Positions 26,621 through 36,915 of a stretch of 64,000 bases of DNA are shown here, one piece after another; positions within the stretch are counted from its first letter, which is position 1, and each line of letters starts with the position of its first letter. The DNA comes from Burkholderiaceae bacterium DAT-1. Its GTDB lineage: Bacteria > Pseudomonadota > Gammaproteobacteria > Burkholderiales > Chitinimonadaceae. Location of the stretch: assembly GCA_019084025.1 (NCBI GenBank), contig JAHRBI010000002.1, forward strand, positions 530,674 to 594,673, written 5' to 3'. The notes beneath the pieces are model-generated. The model did not search any database. It was not told the DNA's origin and was given only the letters and a program-made list of their open reading frames with translations. The translations under genes were made by a program, and so were the position numbers.

Positions 26621-26767
26621 GACCTTATTATGACACGAACACTGGCTGTGGTTGACCAGTACAGTTGATCGATTCGCCTGGTCGATATCAGGCAATCATG
26701 ATGTATCAGCACGTGCCGGTAGAGTTTGCTATAGCAATAGTCGGTCAATCCCTTTTCTGGTGCGGCG

Positions 26768-28504
26768 ATGCGAGTCAAATCCGTATTTCTCTGGTTAGCG
26801 GCAGGATCTGCCGGTTTGATCATGCTGATGGCAATCGTGCTCCTCAGGCTGGGGTGGGCTGCAGATCGCCTGGACGCGGCGCATGCAGAGCGCTACCAGG
26901 CCTATTTGTTGGCTGATATGCTGCGCCAGAGTTCGGACGATCTGACCCGTTTGGCGCGTACTTATGTGCTGACCGGTGATGCCCGTTATGAAACCCAGTA
27001 TTTCGATATTCTGGCTATCCGCAACGGCGAGAAACCGATGCCTGAATCGTACGAGCGGATTTACTGGGATTTTGTGGCTGCAGGGGAGGCCAAACCTCGG
27101 CCAGATGGAAAGCAGGTACCGTTACTCACATTAATGAAGGAGGCCGGATTCACCGATGCGGAGTTCTCCAAACTGGATGAAGCCAAGCGAAATTCCGATG
27201 GACTGGTAAAAACCGAAACCATTGCCATGAATGCGGTGAAGGGTAAGTTCGAAGACGGACAGGGCGGATTTACCAAGCAGGGCGCGCCAGACCTGGAGCT
27301 GGCTCGGCGCTTGATGCACGATGAAGCCTATCATGCGGAGAAAGCCAAAATCATGCGTCCGGTAGATGAGTTCTACCAGTTGATGCAAAAGCGAACCGAA
27401 GCGGCCATTGACGCTGCAGCTTCAGCCAAATCGCATGCACACATGCTGGTGTGGGTCGTCATTATGATTAATCTGATTGGATTTGGCGGAGGGCTGATCT
27501 TTAGCTATCGGCAGATCATCGCAGTGCTTGGGGGCGAACCTGCAGATGCCAATCAAGCTGTTCGGGAGGTCGCTTCGGGGCAGTTGCGTCATCAAGCGAT
27601 ACATGCCCCGCGTGGCAGCCTGTTCTACCACTTGCAGGAGATGAAGGCAGGCCTGCGCGAGATGATTGGCGGTGTACAGCATGAATCTAGCAGCGTGGGT
27701 GAAAACGCCAGCGATCTGGCGCGCCTGGCTGATGAGACACTCAATGGTGCCCAGCATCAGCAGCATCTGGCTGAAGAAATGAGTACGGCAGTGCAGCAAT
27801 TCCTTGCCAGCATCGAACAAATTGCCGAAGAGGCCAATCAGGCAGCGCAGGAAAGCCGGCGCGCGGGGGGGCTATCGGCTGAAAACCGGACGGCGATCGA
27901 GCATGCAGCATCGCGCGTGGATCAGCTTGCCAGCCAGATGCATGAAACCCGTACGCGGATGGAGGCCTTGGAATTAGCATCGCAAAAGGTATCTGCCGTG
28001 GTTGGCGTGATCAAGGAAGTGGCTGATCAGACTAACTTGCTCGCGCTCAATGCGGCCATTGAAGCTGCTCGTGCCGGTGAAAGCGGGCGCGGATTTGCAG
28101 TGGTAGCAGACGAAGTGCGCAAGTTGGCCGAACGCACCGCAAATTCGACACGCGAGATTGATAAGACGCTTGGCGAAATGCGCAATGAGGTCGGTAGCGC
28201 CAAATCGAGTGTCGCGTCCAGCCTTGAGGAGATATCCGGCGTTGTGTCGGGTATGTCGGGGGCTGCTGGCTCGGTTGGAGATGCAGAGATAGCAGCGGGC
28301 GAAACGGTGCGTCAGGTTGAAAGCCTCAGTCATCGGCTAGATGAGCAGCAACGTACCAGTACGACCTTAATGCGGCATATTGATGAGCTGGCAAATCATG
28401 TCGGAAAAACACGGACGGATATGGATAGTCTGGCGGATACATCCCGCAGTCTGGCTGCGCTGGCTACAACCTTGCGCAGTGGCGTATCAAAATTCTCGCT
28501 TTGA
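26768..28504 (+). CDS. Methyl-accepting chemotaxis protein
   Basis: The 578-residue product has an N-terminal membrane helix (5-27), a periplasmic sensor region (about 28-220), a second helix (about 225-247; [17 protein letters not shown]) and a HAMP-like linker ([20 protein letters not shown]). The conserved signalling tip is at about 415-460 ([37 protein letters not shown]). The ligand is unknown. No C-terminal NWETF-type CheR tether is present. It is divergent from relA and followed by its own terminator. Confidence 0.93.
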   Translation: MRVKSVFLWLAAGSAGLIMLMAIVLLRLGWAADRLDAAHAERYQAYLLADMLRQSSDDLTRLARTYVLTGDARYETQYFDILAIRNGEKPMPESYERIYWDFVAAGEAKPRPDGKQVPLLTLMKEAGFTDAEFSKLDEAKRNSDGLVKTETIAMNAVKGKFEDGQGGFTKQGAPDLELARRLMHDEAYHAEKAKIMRPVDEFYQLMQKRTEAAIDAAASAKSHAHMLVWVVIMINLIGFGGGLIFSYRQIIAVLGGEPADANQAVREVASGQLRHQAIHAPRGSLFYHLQEMKAGLREMIGGVQHESSSVGENASDLARLADETLNGAQHQQHLAEEMSTAVQQFLASIEQIAEEANQAAQESRRAGGLSAENRTAIEHAASRVDQLASQMHETRTRMEALELASQKVSAVVGVIKEVADQTNLLALNAAIEAARAGESGRGFAVVADEVRKLAERTANSTREIDKTLGEMRNEVGSAKSSVASSLEEISGVVSGMSGAAGSVGDAEIAAGETVRQVESLSHRLDEQQRTSTTLMRHIDELANHVGKTRTDMDSLADTSRSLAALATTLRSGVSKFSL

Positions 28505-28532
28505 TAAAGGCGAGATTTGAGCAGGCAAAGAC

Positions 28533-28557
28533 AAGGGCGACATCGGTCGCCCTTTTT
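28533..28557 (+). terminator. Rho-independent terminator between the two chemoreceptors
   Basis: AGGGCGAC-ATCG-GTCGCCCT is followed by TTTT on the plus strand. The A-rich left flank means it could also serve the convergent gene on the minus strand in part. Confidence 0.9.
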
Positions 28558-28617
28558 GCTGTCGGTGAGCAGGTCCTGTGAGACAGCCCGCTCGAGACAT
28601 GCATGCATCGGTATCAA

Positions 28618-30237
28618 TCAGATCGTAAAGTGATTGACGTTGCGAGCCAGATCCTGCACCAGATCGTGCAGCCGGTTGGCTGCCTGATCAATCTCGCGCA
28701 TGGCATGCGTGGTGTCTTGAATCGTGTGACTGAGCGAACCCATGGCCGCCACAGTATCTTGCGCACTGGCGGTTTGTTGCCGTGTGGCTGCAGCCATGTC
28801 TGCGGCCAGTGTGTGCATTTCATGTGTACTGTGCAAAATGGCTTCCTGTCCGGCAATGGTGCCATTCAGCTCTTCGGCGCCATGCGTCACGCCGTCACTG
28901 ACCTCTCGCATGGCATGGGCAACCCCGCGCGTAGCATCGGTAATTTCGGTTGTCATGCGGGCAATGTCGCCCGTGGAATGTGCGGTGCGCTCGGCCAGTT
29001 TGCGCACTTCGTCAGCTACAACCGCAAAGCCTCGCCCTTGCTCACCTGCGCGGGCGGCTTCGATGGCTGCATTGAGGGCCAGCAAATTGGTTTGATCGGC
29101 AATCTCGCGAATGACTGAGGTGAGCTGCTGGATGCGGGTGGCGGCGTCGCCCAGTTGATCGATCATCTGGACGGACTCTTGCGTGGCATGACTCAGCTGA
29201 TGGCTGGTTTGCTGACTCTTGGACATGCTGGCCTGTGCCTGCTTCGCCTTGTCGGCAGCTTCGCTCGCCTGATTGGCGCATTCGCCGACCTTGCTATTTA
29301 CTGACTCGATGATGCTCAGCAGAATGCCGGCCTCTTCAGCCAGGGACTGAGTCCGTCGATTGGCGTCTTCGGTTTGTTGAGTCGTGGAAGTCGCCTGACG
29401 TTGTAGTGCGGCGGTAATGTTATCCACGGAGAGCGTGGCTTCCCGAATGAGGGCAACGGTGCGCTGCTGGCCTTCAATCAGTGTATTGACTGCGCGCGCC
29501 ACTTCGGTGAGTTCGCTTTTACCTTTGATGGGGACGCGCTTGGTGAGATCCCCTCCGAGCTCATTTAAAAATGTGCGAAATGTGGCTAATGGGCGAATGA
29601 TGCTGCTGGAGATTCGACCCTGAATCGCCACGAGCACCACTGCTGCCGCAATAATCAGTAGCGCAGACCATGTACGAATAGATGCACTTTGCCGTGTCTG
29701 CGAGGCCTGCACAGAATTTGCGTGTTCTTCAATCATGCCGGAAAACTTGTCCATGCTGGCTTCAAGCACGTCAAATTTGCTCTGGAACGACTCGTAGAAG
29801 GCGTTTTCATCGGCTGCACGCTGCTCGAACTTGGCGATAGTCTGTCTGGCGGCCTGAACGTATTCAGTCAGATCAGGCTTGAGGGCATTGAGCGCACTTC
29901 TCAATGGCGGTGGTAGGGTGCGCTGATCATTGGCCTGAATACTACTTTGGAAGTTGCCAATATGTTCATCCAGATCTTTGCGAACCGAGGCGATTTGTTC
30001 TGCCGTACCATTGGTGTGCATGAGACGCGCCATATTGAGCACATCACCGCGTATTGCATCATGCATCATGTCGGCGTCACCCTGACTGTGCAGGATCGCC
30101 AAGGCTTCAGTGGTATGCTCATTACTCTCGATCAAAGCGCCGGTGCTGAAATGGTTCATGAGGCCAATCAACACCAGAATAATGATGGAGGCCAGTGCGA
30201 GGAGTCGAAGCCGAGTCTGAATGGTCAGGTTTTGCAT
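28618..30237 (-). CDS. Methyl-accepting chemotaxis protein, 4-helix-bundle type
   Basis: The 539-residue product has membrane helices at about 12-31 and 190-208. The periplasmic part looks like a four-helix bundle (4HB_MCP family), then HAMP ([21 protein letters not shown]) and the signalling tip ([39 protein letters not shown], about 376-415). It binds an unknown ligand. It is convergent with the first receptor and is not its duplicate, since the sensor regions are unrelated in sequence. No che genes are in the window, so the signalling core lies elsewhere. Confidence 0.93.
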   Translation of the reverse strand: MQNLTIQTRLRLLALASIIILVLIGLMNHFSTGALIESNEHTTEALAILHSQGDADMMHDAIRGDVLNMARLMHTNGTAEQIASVRKDLDEHIGNFQSSIQANDQRTLPPPLRSALNALKPDLTEYVQAARQTIAKFEQRAADENAFYESFQSKFDVLEASMDKFSGMIEEHANSVQASQTRQSASIRTWSALLIIAAAVVLVAIQGRISSSIIRPLATFRTFLNELGGDLTKRVPIKGKSELTEVARAVNTLIEGQQRTVALIREATLSVDNITAALQRQATSTTQQTEDANRRTQSLAEEAGILLSIIESVNSKVGECANQASEAADKAKQAQASMSKSQQTSHQLSHATQESVQMIDQLGDAATRIQQLTSVIREIADQTNLLALNAAIEAARAGEQGRGFAVVADEVRKLAERTAHSTGDIARMTTEITDATRGVAHAMREVSDGVTHGAEELNGTIAGQEAILHSTHEMHTLAADMAAATRQQTASAQDTVAAMGSLSHTIQDTTHAMREIDQAANRLHDLVQDLARNVNHFTI

Positions 30238-30292
30238 GGTGGTGCCCGCAAAATGGAATGGGTCTCTCTCATGTTAGACCATGCACCTCGCC

Positions 30293-31186
30293 TTACCCGC
30301 CAAACTGCACGCCTTCTATCCCGCTGCGCAGTAGTGACATCAATAGCTTACAGGCGGGGCCGGGCGGCCTATCACGGCGGTGCACCAGAAAGGGCGTAAA
30401 CGAGTAGCGCGAGCCGGCTTCAAACGCCAATTCCCGCAATTCCCCGCTCTGCAGCTCATCCTCGATCAGATAAGTCGGCATCCAGCCAAAGCCTAGCCCC
30501 ATCAGGAGTGCCTGCTTTTTGGCCACGAAGCCTGACAGGTGAAAGATGCGTTCACCGCCAAAGCTGTGCCGATCGTCGCCACGACCGCTCGAATCCTGCA
30601 CAGAGAGTTCTACGTGATCGTGCAGATCATCCAGCGTGACGCGATCCATGTGGGCCAGCGGATGGTCGGGGGCGACGCACAGCACGCACTCGATGGGCTC
30701 AAGCGATTCAGCTTCCCACAATGCCTGTGGTTCATAATCCTTCACCAGCATCAAATCTGCGCCTTCGCCTTCAAATCGATGCTGTACGCCCCACAGAAAT
30801 TCGATCTTCAACTGCACGCGTGTCGGAACGTGCTTGTCAGCCAGTGCCTTCAGCGCCTTCAATGTGGTGTTAAGCGGCATGATCCCGTCGATGACCACCG
30901 TCAGGCGTGCTTCCCAGCCTTCGGAGAACTGTCGCGCCAGAGATTCAATTTGCCCGGCCTGAGCCAGTAACTTGCGACCTTCTCCCAGCAATGTTTCCCC
31001 TGCGGGCGTCAGTCGGATGCGGTAAGCGGAACGGTCGAGCAAGGCAACGCCGAGCTGTTCCTCTAGCCGGCGTAGTTGATAACTCACAGCTGACTGGGCT
31101 TTGTGTAGCCGTTCGGCGGCGCGGGCGACACTGCCTTCGCGGATTACCATGTCGAGTGCGCGCAGTGCGTCCAGTTCGAGATGCAT
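30293..31186 (-). CDS. LysR-family transcriptional regulator of the tyrosine catabolic operon
   Basis: The 297-residue product has the N-terminal LysR helix-turn-helix (DMVIREGSVARAAERLHKAQSAVSYQLRRLEEQLG, residues about 12-46) and an effector-binding domain. It is divergent from hppD, with a palindromic LTTR operator in the shared 155-base region, so it most likely controls the hppD operon. The effector could be tyrosine, 4-hydroxyphenylpyruvate or homogentisate; this is inference. ATG 31186 gives the usual length. Confidence 0.9.
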   Translation of the reverse strand: MHLELDALRALDMVIREGSVARAAERLHKAQSAVSYQLRRLEEQLGVALLDRSAYRIRLTPAGETLLGEGRKLLAQAGQIESLARQFSEGWEARLTVVIDGIMPLNTTLKALKALADKHVPTRVQLKIEFLWGVQHRFEGEGADLMLVKDYEPQALWEAESLEPIECVLCVAPDHPLAHMDRVTLDDLHDHVELSVQDSSGRGDDRHSFGGERIFHLSGFVAKKQALLMGLGFGWMPTYLIEDELQSGELRELAFEAGSRYSFTPFLVHRRDRPPGPACKLLMSLLRSGIEGVQFGG

Positions 31187-31190
31187 GATG

Positions 31191-31205
31191 ATCTAAATTT
31201 TAGAT
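31191..31205. promoter_or_regulatory. LysR-type operator (T-N11-A palindrome)
   Basis: ATCTAAA-T-TTTAGAT is a perfect 7-base inverted repeat with a one-base centre and contains T-N11-A. It sits 5 bases before the LysR start, where autoregulation is expected. A related half site, TTAGATTAAATT at about 31246, lies near the hppD side and could be the activation site. Confidence 0.72.
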
Positions 31206-31341
31206 GGTGATGAGCGATATTTTGCGCTTTTTTTGCGAGGTCGCGTTAGATTAAATTGTGCACATCAACGACAGGGGCATGCAGACCAGAACGCTGCCCC
31301 GCACCCAGACACCCGAGTGAGACAATACTAAGGAGTAGAAG

Positions 31342-32430
31342 ATGGCTGATCTGTTTGAGAACCCGGTAGGACTGATGGGCTTCGAGTTTGTCGAGTTTGC
31401 ATCCCCGACCCCCAATGTACTCGAGCCGCTGTTCGAAAAGATGGGTTTCACACTGGTTGCCCACCATCGCTCCAAGGACGTCGTCCTGTATCGTCAAGGC
31501 GATATCAACTTCATCGTCAACCGCGAACCGAATAGCCACGCAGCCTACTTCGCTGCCGAGCATGGCCCGAGCGCCTGCGGTATGGCCTTCCGCGTGCGTG
31601 ATGCGCACAAGGCATACAAGCTGGTGCTGGAAAATGGCGCACAACCGATCGACATCCCGACCGGCCCGATGGAACTGCGTCTGCCGGCCATCAAGGGTAT
31701 CGGCGGCGCACCGATTTACCTGATCGACCGTTACGAAGATGGCAAGTCTATCTATGACATCGATTTCGAGTTTATCGAAGGCGTCGATCGTCATCCGGCA
31801 GGTTACGGCCTCAAGCTGATCGATCACCTGACACACAATGTATACCGTGGTCGCATGGCCTTCTGGGGTAGCTTCTACGAGAAGCTGTTCAACTTCCGCG
31901 AAATCCGCTACTTCGACATCAAGGGCGAATACACCGGTCTGACTTCCCGCGCCATGACTGCGCCGGATGGCAAGATCCGTATTCCGCTGAACGAAGAATC
32001 GTCGAAGGGCAACGGTCAGATCGAAGAATTCCTGATGCAGTTCAACGGCGAAGGCATCCAGCACATTGCGCTGCTGACACCTGATCTGGCCAGCACCATC
32101 GACCAGCTGCAAATGGCCGGCATCCCGCTGATGACCGCACCGAACGATTTCTACTACGACGCGCTGGAAACCCGTCTGCCGGGTCACGGCCAGCCGGTTG
32201 ATGAGCTGAAGCTGCGCGGCATTCTGCTGGATGGCACCACCGAAGGTGGCAAGCCGCGTCTGTTGCTGCAAATCTTCTCGCAAACCCTGCTGGGCCCGGT
32301 CTTCTTCGAATTCATCCAACGTCAGGGCGATGATGGCTTTGGCGAAGGTAACTTCAAGGCGCTGTTCGAATCGCTGGAACGCGACCAGATCCGCCGTGGC
32401 GCGCTGGCCGTCGAAGGGGCCGATGCATGA
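31342..32430 (+). CDS. hppD: 4-Hydroxyphenylpyruvate dioxygenase
   Basis: The 362-residue Fe(II) enzyme turns 4-hydroxyphenylpyruvate into homogentisate in tyrosine breakdown. Both VOC-type halves are present and the metal triad is visible: His in [10 protein letters not shown] (about 162), His in GIQHIALLT (about 241) and Glu in [17 protein letters not shown] (about 322). AAGGAG precedes ATG 31342. It heads a three-gene operon in which each stop overlaps the next start by ATGA. Homogentisate, if made, needs a further dioxygenase not seen here. Confidence 0.97.
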   Translation: MADLFENPVGLMGFEFVEFASPTPNVLEPLFEKMGFTLVAHHRSKDVVLYRQGDINFIVNREPNSHAAYFAAEHGPSACGMAFRVRDAHKAYKLVLENGAQPIDIPTGPMELRLPAIKGIGGAPIYLIDRYEDGKSIYDIDFEFIEGVDRHPAGYGLKLIDHLTHNVYRGRMAFWGSFYEKLFNFREIRYFDIKGEYTGLTSRAMTAPDGKIRIPLNEESSKGNGQIEEFLMQFNGEGIQHIALLTPDLASTIDQLQMAGIPLMTAPNDFYYDALETRLPGHGQPVDELKLRGILLDGTTEGGKPRLLLQIFSQTLLGPVFFEFIQRQGDDGFGEGNFKALFESLERDQIRRGALAVEGADA

Positions 32431-32969
32431 AAATCGAACAGATCCACCACGTAGCCTACCGCTGCAAGGATGCCAAGGAAACGGTTCTCTGGTATCAGAA
32501 GATGCTGAAGATGGATTTCGTGCTGGCCATCGCCGAAGACCACGTGCCGTCAACCAAGGCACCGGATCCTTACATGCACATCTTCCTGGATGCCGGAAAT
32601 AACAATGTGCTGGCATTTTTCGAGCTGCCCACCTATCCGGAACAAGGCCGAGACGAAAACACCCCGGCCTGGGTGCAGCATATCGCCTTCAAGGTGAAGG
32701 ATCGTGCCACGCTGCTTGAATTCAAGGCGCATCTGGAGTCCAATGGCGTGGAAGTGCTGGGCGTGACCGATCACGGTGCCTTCCATTCCATTTACTTCTT
32801 CGATCCAAGCGGCCATCGCATTGAGCTGGCCTGCCCGGACGAGCACGAAGCCGAGACTTACAAAAAGCTGGACGCCGTGAAATGGGACATGCTGGAAGAG
32901 TGGTCGAAGACCAAGCGCGCGCCCAAGCACGCTGCCTTCCTTCACGAAAAAGAGTTTCATAAAGCATGA
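32427..32969 (+). CDS. VOC-family (glyoxalase/dioxygenase-fold) protein in the tyrosine operon
   Basis: The 180-residue product is a single VOC-superfamily module of two beta-alpha-beta-beta-beta repeats. Candidate metal ligands fall where glyoxalase I has them: His8, Glu66, His85 and Glu133 (HHVAY, FFELP, VQHIAF, HRIELA). The family includes glyoxalases, extradiol dioxygenases and isomerases, so function cannot be fixed from fold. Its start overlaps hppD and its stop overlaps fahA, both by ATGA, so it clearly belongs to this pathway. It could be a homogentisate- or maleylacetoacetate-acting enzyme, or handle a side product. Confidence 0.85.
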   Translation: MKIEQIHHVAYRCKDAKETVLWYQKMLKMDFVLAIAEDHVPSTKAPDPYMHIFLDAGNNNVLAFFELPTYPEQGRDENTPAWVQHIAFKVKDRATLLEFKAHLESNGVEVLGVTDHGAFHSIYFFDPSGHRIELACPDEHEAETYKKLDAVKWDMLEEWSKTKRAPKHAAFLHEKEFHKA

Positions 32970-34285
32970 GCCTGTTGAACGAAACCCATGATGTCAGCCT
33001 GCGTAGCTGGGTGGCTTCCGCCCAGCGTGCAGGTCAGGACTTCACCATTCAGAATCTGCCCTTTGCGGTGTTCCGCCGCAAGGGCAGTAGCGAAGCCTAT
33101 CGTGGCGGCATTGCCATCGGTGACGAGATTCTTGATCTTGCCGCCGTGGCCGCTGCTGGCGTATTCGAAGGCGATGCTGCTGCCGGTATCAGCGCTGCCG
33201 CAGAATCGACCCTCAACCGTTTCATGGGGATGGGTCAGTCTGTGTGGTCTGCTGTGCGTCTGGCGGTATCCCGTGCGCTGCGCGAAGGCTCACCGCTGGA
33301 AGGCACGCTGAAGACTGCACTGGTGGCGCAAAGCGATGCCGAGTATGCAGTCGCTGCCCGCATTGGCGATTACACCGATTTCTATACCTCGGTGCATCAC
33401 GCAACCAACGTCGGCAAGCTGTTCCGCCCGGATAATCCTTTGTTGCCTAACTACAAGTGGATTCCGATCGGCTATCACGGCCGTGCGTCGTCGATCGATG
33501 TGTCCGGCCAGACCTTCCGTCGTCCGGTTGGTCAGCTGATGCCGCCGGGTGCCGAGCAGCCGATCGTGGCATCGTGCAAGCGTCTCGACTACGAGCTGGA
33601 AATGGGTGCCTTCATCGGTACCGGTAATGCGCTGGGTGATCGCATCGGCATCGATGCAGCCGAGTCGCATATTTTCGGGCTGTGCCTGCTGAACGACTGG
33701 TCGGCGCGTGATGTGCAGGCCTGGGAATACCAGCCGCTGGGCCCATTCCTCGCCAAGAACTTCGCGACTACCATTTCGCCGTGGATTGTCACGCTGGAAG
33801 CACTGGCGCCTTACCGTGCTGCTTTCGAGCGTCCGGCAAGCGATCCGCAGCCGCTGGCTTACCTCGATTCGGCGAACGTCCGCTCGCAAGGCGCGTTCGA
33901 CATTCAGCTGGAAGTCTGGCTAGAAACACCGGGTATGCGTGATGCCGGTTCGGGTGCAGTCAAACTGTCCGGATCGAATTTCCGCGATGCCTACTGGACC
34001 TGGTCGCAAATGGTGACACACCACGCCTTTGGCGGCTGCAATCTGCAACCGGGCGATTTGCTCGGCAGCGGTACGCAATCCGGCCCGAACAAGGGTGAAG
34101 AGGGTTCATTGCTGGAGCTGACCGTGGGCGGCAAGCAGCCGATCGCGCTGGCTAATGGCGAAGAGCGCACCTTCCTCTTGGATGGCGACACCATTATTTT
34201 CAAGGGCTACTGCGAAAAGGCCGGCGCTGCGCGCGTGGGCTTTGGCGAAGTTGCTGGAACAGTATTGCCCGCACAGTCTGTTTGA
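32966..34285 (+). CDS. fahA: Fumarylacetoacetase
   Basis: The 439-residue product hydrolyses fumarylacetoacetate to fumarate and acetoacetate, the last step of tyrosine breakdown. Landmarks: DFYTSVHHATNVGKLFRP (catalytic His and metal-binding Asp), PIGYHGRASSI, the metal-binding DYELEMGAFIGTGN, and LNDWSARDVQAWEYQPLGPFLAKNF. The C-terminal GTQSGPNKGEEGSLLEL is intact. It follows the VOC gene with ATGA overlap and ends the operon before a strong terminator. Confidence 0.97.
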   Translation: MSLLNETHDVSLRSWVASAQRAGQDFTIQNLPFAVFRRKGSSEAYRGGIAIGDEILDLAAVAAAGVFEGDAAAGISAAAESTLNRFMGMGQSVWSAVRLAVSRALREGSPLEGTLKTALVAQSDAEYAVAARIGDYTDFYTSVHHATNVGKLFRPDNPLLPNYKWIPIGYHGRASSIDVSGQTFRRPVGQLMPPGAEQPIVASCKRLDYELEMGAFIGTGNALGDRIGIDAAESHIFGLCLLNDWSARDVQAWEYQPLGPFLAKNFATTISPWIVTLEALAPYRAAFERPASDPQPLAYLDSANVRSQGAFDIQLEVWLETPGMRDAGSGAVKLSGSNFRDAYWTWSQMVTHHAFGGCNLQPGDLLGSGTQSGPNKGEEGSLLELTVGGKQPIALANGEERTFLLDGDTIIFKGYCEKAGAARVGFGEVAGTVLPAQSV

Positions 34286-34319
34286 TCCTTTGCCTATGTG
34301 CTGTTGGCAAAGAGCTTTG

Positions 34320-34349
34320 CCGCACCGTGAAAACGGTGCGGTTTTTTTT
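34320..34349 (+). terminator. Rho-independent terminator of the hppD operon
   Basis: CCGCACCGT and ACGGTGCGG flank a short AAA-type loop and are followed by eight T residues. The 3' end touches the convergent gene's stop. Confidence 0.93.
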
Positions 34350-34974
34350 ATGCAACTGGGCCGGAAATGGATTGTTTGAGTAGCCACTGACCATTTTCAA
34401 ATCTGAAAATGTAATAGAAAGTACCTGCTGCAAGTCGAGCAATGTAGATTTCCCCACAGGTGATGACTTCATCATTCTTACTTTCTAGCGTGCTAAATGA
34501 GATGACGGCTCCTCTACCTGCAACAGCATGGGTTTTTTTCTTGAATGGGGCATCACTAAAGGAGGATATGAACCTGAAGTGAATATTTGCTGCTTTTAGC
34601 AATGTACTTAGCTGCGCTTCGATATCGGGGCTAATTTTGTCGATTGGGTTCCGACTGAATAGAAATGATGGGGGGGGAGGTGGAGTCTCTGACGGAGTTG
34701 GGATAGGCTGATCAGGTAACCAATTAGCCATTTTTTGAGATTCTTTTATGTATGCGCGGTCATCGTCTGAAATATCCGATAAATTTCGGTTTATGTAGAG
34801 CGTCTTTGGATGGAGCCTCCCGTCGTATGTATCGTCTGGACCAATTAATCGTTGAATGATCTGGAAGTAGATTGAGATGCGATCCTTGTCAGAGAACTCA
34901 TTGGTTGTTTCTCCCCAAGTAGCAATGGATGCAAGTAATACGAATGGAATGAAAAAATATTGCTTTAAATTCAT
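34348..34974 (-). CDS. Exported protein of unknown function
   Basis: The 208-residue product has a signal peptide (MNLKQYFFIPFVLLASIATWG), an acidic middle region and a Pro-rich stretch (PTPSETPPPPPS at about residue 93-104) that separates two halves. The second half ends in FYYIFRFENGQWLLKQS, a beta-rich pattern. I do not recognise the family. The gene is more AT-rich than its neighbours, which may mean recent acquisition or weak selection. It has no obvious partner; its stop overlaps the fahA terminator. Confidence 0.68.
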   Translation of the reverse strand: MNLKQYFFIPFVLLASIATWGETTNEFSDKDRISIYFQIIQRLIGPDDTYDGRLHPKTLYINRNLSDISDDDRAYIKESQKMANWLPDQPIPTPSETPPPPPSFLFSRNPIDKISPDIEAQLSTLLKAANIHFRFISSFSDAPFKKKTHAVAGRGAVISFSTLESKNDEVITCGEIYIARLAAGTFYYIFRFENGQWLLKQSISGPVA

Positions 34975-35072
34975 TTACGTATCTCAAGCTGTTAGTTGAT
35001 AGAAAATAATAACCGAGTCAAGTTCAGTTTGAAAAAGCATTTCATGCTATTAAGCTTAATCATTGCGTTAAC

Positions 35073-35102
35073 AAAGAAAAACCAGCCCCATCAGGACTGG
35101 TC
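35073..35102 (-). terminator. Rho-independent terminator of the UshA-type gene
   Basis: On the minus strand ACCAGTCC-TGAT-GGGGCTGGT is followed by TTTTTC. The stem has one mismatch region near the loop. Confidence 0.8.
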
Positions 35103-35127
35103 TTAAGCTGGGCTGCCTAGCGCAGAA

Positions 35128-36762
35128 CTAACGGTCGGCTCGTGTAACCTGCGCATCAAAGTCAGCCGGATCAACCTCATGCTTGCCAAGGTAAGACACC
35201 AGCGCATCCACATCCAGCCCGCTCGTTTGAACATTGCGGCCCTGACGCAGTACGGTGAAGCCATCGCCGCCTTGTGCCATAAAGTTGTTCACCACAATGC
35301 GGTAAGTGGCTTTAGGATCAAATGCCTTGCCCGCAATGCGGATGCTGGCGCGATCAACGTGCTGACCCTTCTCCGCCTTGCGGTTGTAGGTGTAGGTCAG
35401 ACCGCGTGATACCTGTAGCATGCCGGCACGACCCTCGAATTGCTGTTCTAGCAGCGCCACCAGTTCCTCACCGCTCAGATCCATCACCATGATGTTATTG
35501 CGGAAGGGCTGAACCGAATAGGCCTGTCCATACGTCACGTTGCCATTCTCCGCAGGCGTCATGTCGGTGCGTACGGAACCGTGGTTTACCAAGCCGATCA
35601 CCGGATTGCCAAACGTATCGTTGCGCACGGAATCGAGATAGGCCTCTGCCACCACATTGCCCATCGGGGTGCTGCCATGTTCGTCGTTCTGGTTGTTCAG
35701 TCGGCCCTTCAACTTGCCGATCACTTTTTCTTCCAGTGGCTTGACAATGGCTTCATAGCGTTCGATTAGCGCGGTTTCAGCCGGATCGGCAGCAATGTCC
35801 GTGGTGACAATATGGTTCTTCGCTTCGGCGGATAAGGTCTTGCCGGTGTCGCTATCCAGCTGCATGTCGATGGCGGTCACCATCCGGCTATAGGAATACG
35901 CACTGGTGACCAGCTTGCCGGACAGCTTGCAGTTGTAATACTCGTGGGTGTGGCCGGATACGATCACCGAGACGGCCGGATCGAGTTGCTCGGCAATCTT
36001 CACGATGGGGCCGGTAAACTGGCCGCAGCCATTAATCCCGGCGTCCTTGCCCTGACGACCACCTTCGTGCACCAGCACGACAATGGTGCCTACGCCCTGC
36101 TTTTTCAGCTCCGGCACCAGCGCATTGACGGTGTTCACCTCATCCTTGAATTCCACGTACTGGCTGCTCAGTGGCGTGATGATTTCCGCGGTGCCTTTCA
36201 GCGTCATGCCGATAAAGGCGACGGGGGTTTTGTCGAAGGTCTTGATGGCATAGCCGGGGAAAAACGTCTGCCCGGTTTTACGTTCGATGACGTTTGCGGC
36301 CAGATATTTGAAGCTGGCACCGTTAAACGGGCGGGTGCTGCAGTCATCGCCCGGATGGCATCCGCCATTTTGCATGCGGCGTAGTTCATCTGTACCTGCA
36401 TCGAACTCATGATTGCCGACGCTGGCGTATTCCAGCCCCATGATGCTCAGTGCCTCGATAGATGCTTCATCGTGGAACATGGAGGAGAGCAGGGGGCTGG
36501 CACCGATCAGGTCGCCAGCGGCTACCACGGCAGTATGTGCATGGCCTGCCTTTAGATGTTTGATCCATGCGGACAAGTATTCCGCGCCGCCTGCCTTGAT
36601 TCGCTGAGGCTTGCCTTCTGTATCGGGCAGGGTCAAGCCCATCATGGGCGGCCGCAGATTGCCGTGAAAATCGTTGAAAGACACCAAACGAATATCAACA
36701 GTACCGGCAAACAGCGGAGCAATCAGACTGGCCAGCAGGGCGGAGCGGAAGAGAGCGTGCAT
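35128..36762 (-). CDS. Periplasmic 5'-nucleotidase, UshA/calcineurin-type
   Basis: The 544-residue product has a signal peptide and the two domains of the family. The N-terminal metallophosphatase has FNDFHGNL, AAGDLIGASPL, VGNHEFDAG and SGHTHEYYN motifs that bind two metals. The C-terminal substrate domain has GNVVAEAYLDSVR, NHGSVRTD and NNFMAQGGDGF. It hydrolyses nucleotides (or related phosphate esters) outside the cytoplasm, giving nucleosides and phosphate. Substrate is not fixed. Its own terminator follows, and it is divergent from the NlpC/P60 lipoprotein. Confidence 0.92.
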   Translation of the reverse strand: MHALFRSALLASLIAPLFAGTVDIRLVSFNDFHGNLRPPMMGLTLPDTEGKPQRIKAGGAEYLSAWIKHLKAGHAHTAVVAAGDLIGASPLLSSMFHDEASIEALSIMGLEYASVGNHEFDAGTDELRRMQNGGCHPGDDCSTRPFNGASFKYLAANVIERKTGQTFFPGYAIKTFDKTPVAFIGMTLKGTAEIITPLSSQYVEFKDEVNTVNALVPELKKQGVGTIVVLVHEGGRQGKDAGINGCGQFTGPIVKIAEQLDPAVSVIVSGHTHEYYNCKLSGKLVTSAYSYSRMVTAIDMQLDSDTGKTLSAEAKNHIVTTDIAADPAETALIERYEAIVKPLEEKVIGKLKGRLNNQNDEHGSTPMGNVVAEAYLDSVRNDTFGNPVIGLVNHGSVRTDMTPAENGNVTYGQAYSVQPFRNNIMVMDLSGEELVALLEQQFEGRAGMLQVSRGLTYTYNRKAEKGQHVDRASIRIAGKAFDPKATYRIVVNNFMAQGGDGFTVLRQGRNVQTSGLDVDALVSYLGKHEVDPADFDAQVTRADR

Positions 36763-36915
36763 GAGGAGTCAAAACTTGGACGAAAGTGCGTATTGTCGCA
36801 CGAGTACATGACATTTCCACTAGTTGATCGTGCCGGGGGAGTGTCCGTTGATCCGGGAATCATGCACTATGTGCAGACCTGTGATGCTGAATGGGATGAA
36901 GGTGTGGGTGATTGT

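Noticed and set aside
31246..32616. 456-codon open frame on the minus strand opposite hppD
   Set aside because: Antisense to hppD with no recognisable domain; hppD has all metal ligands.
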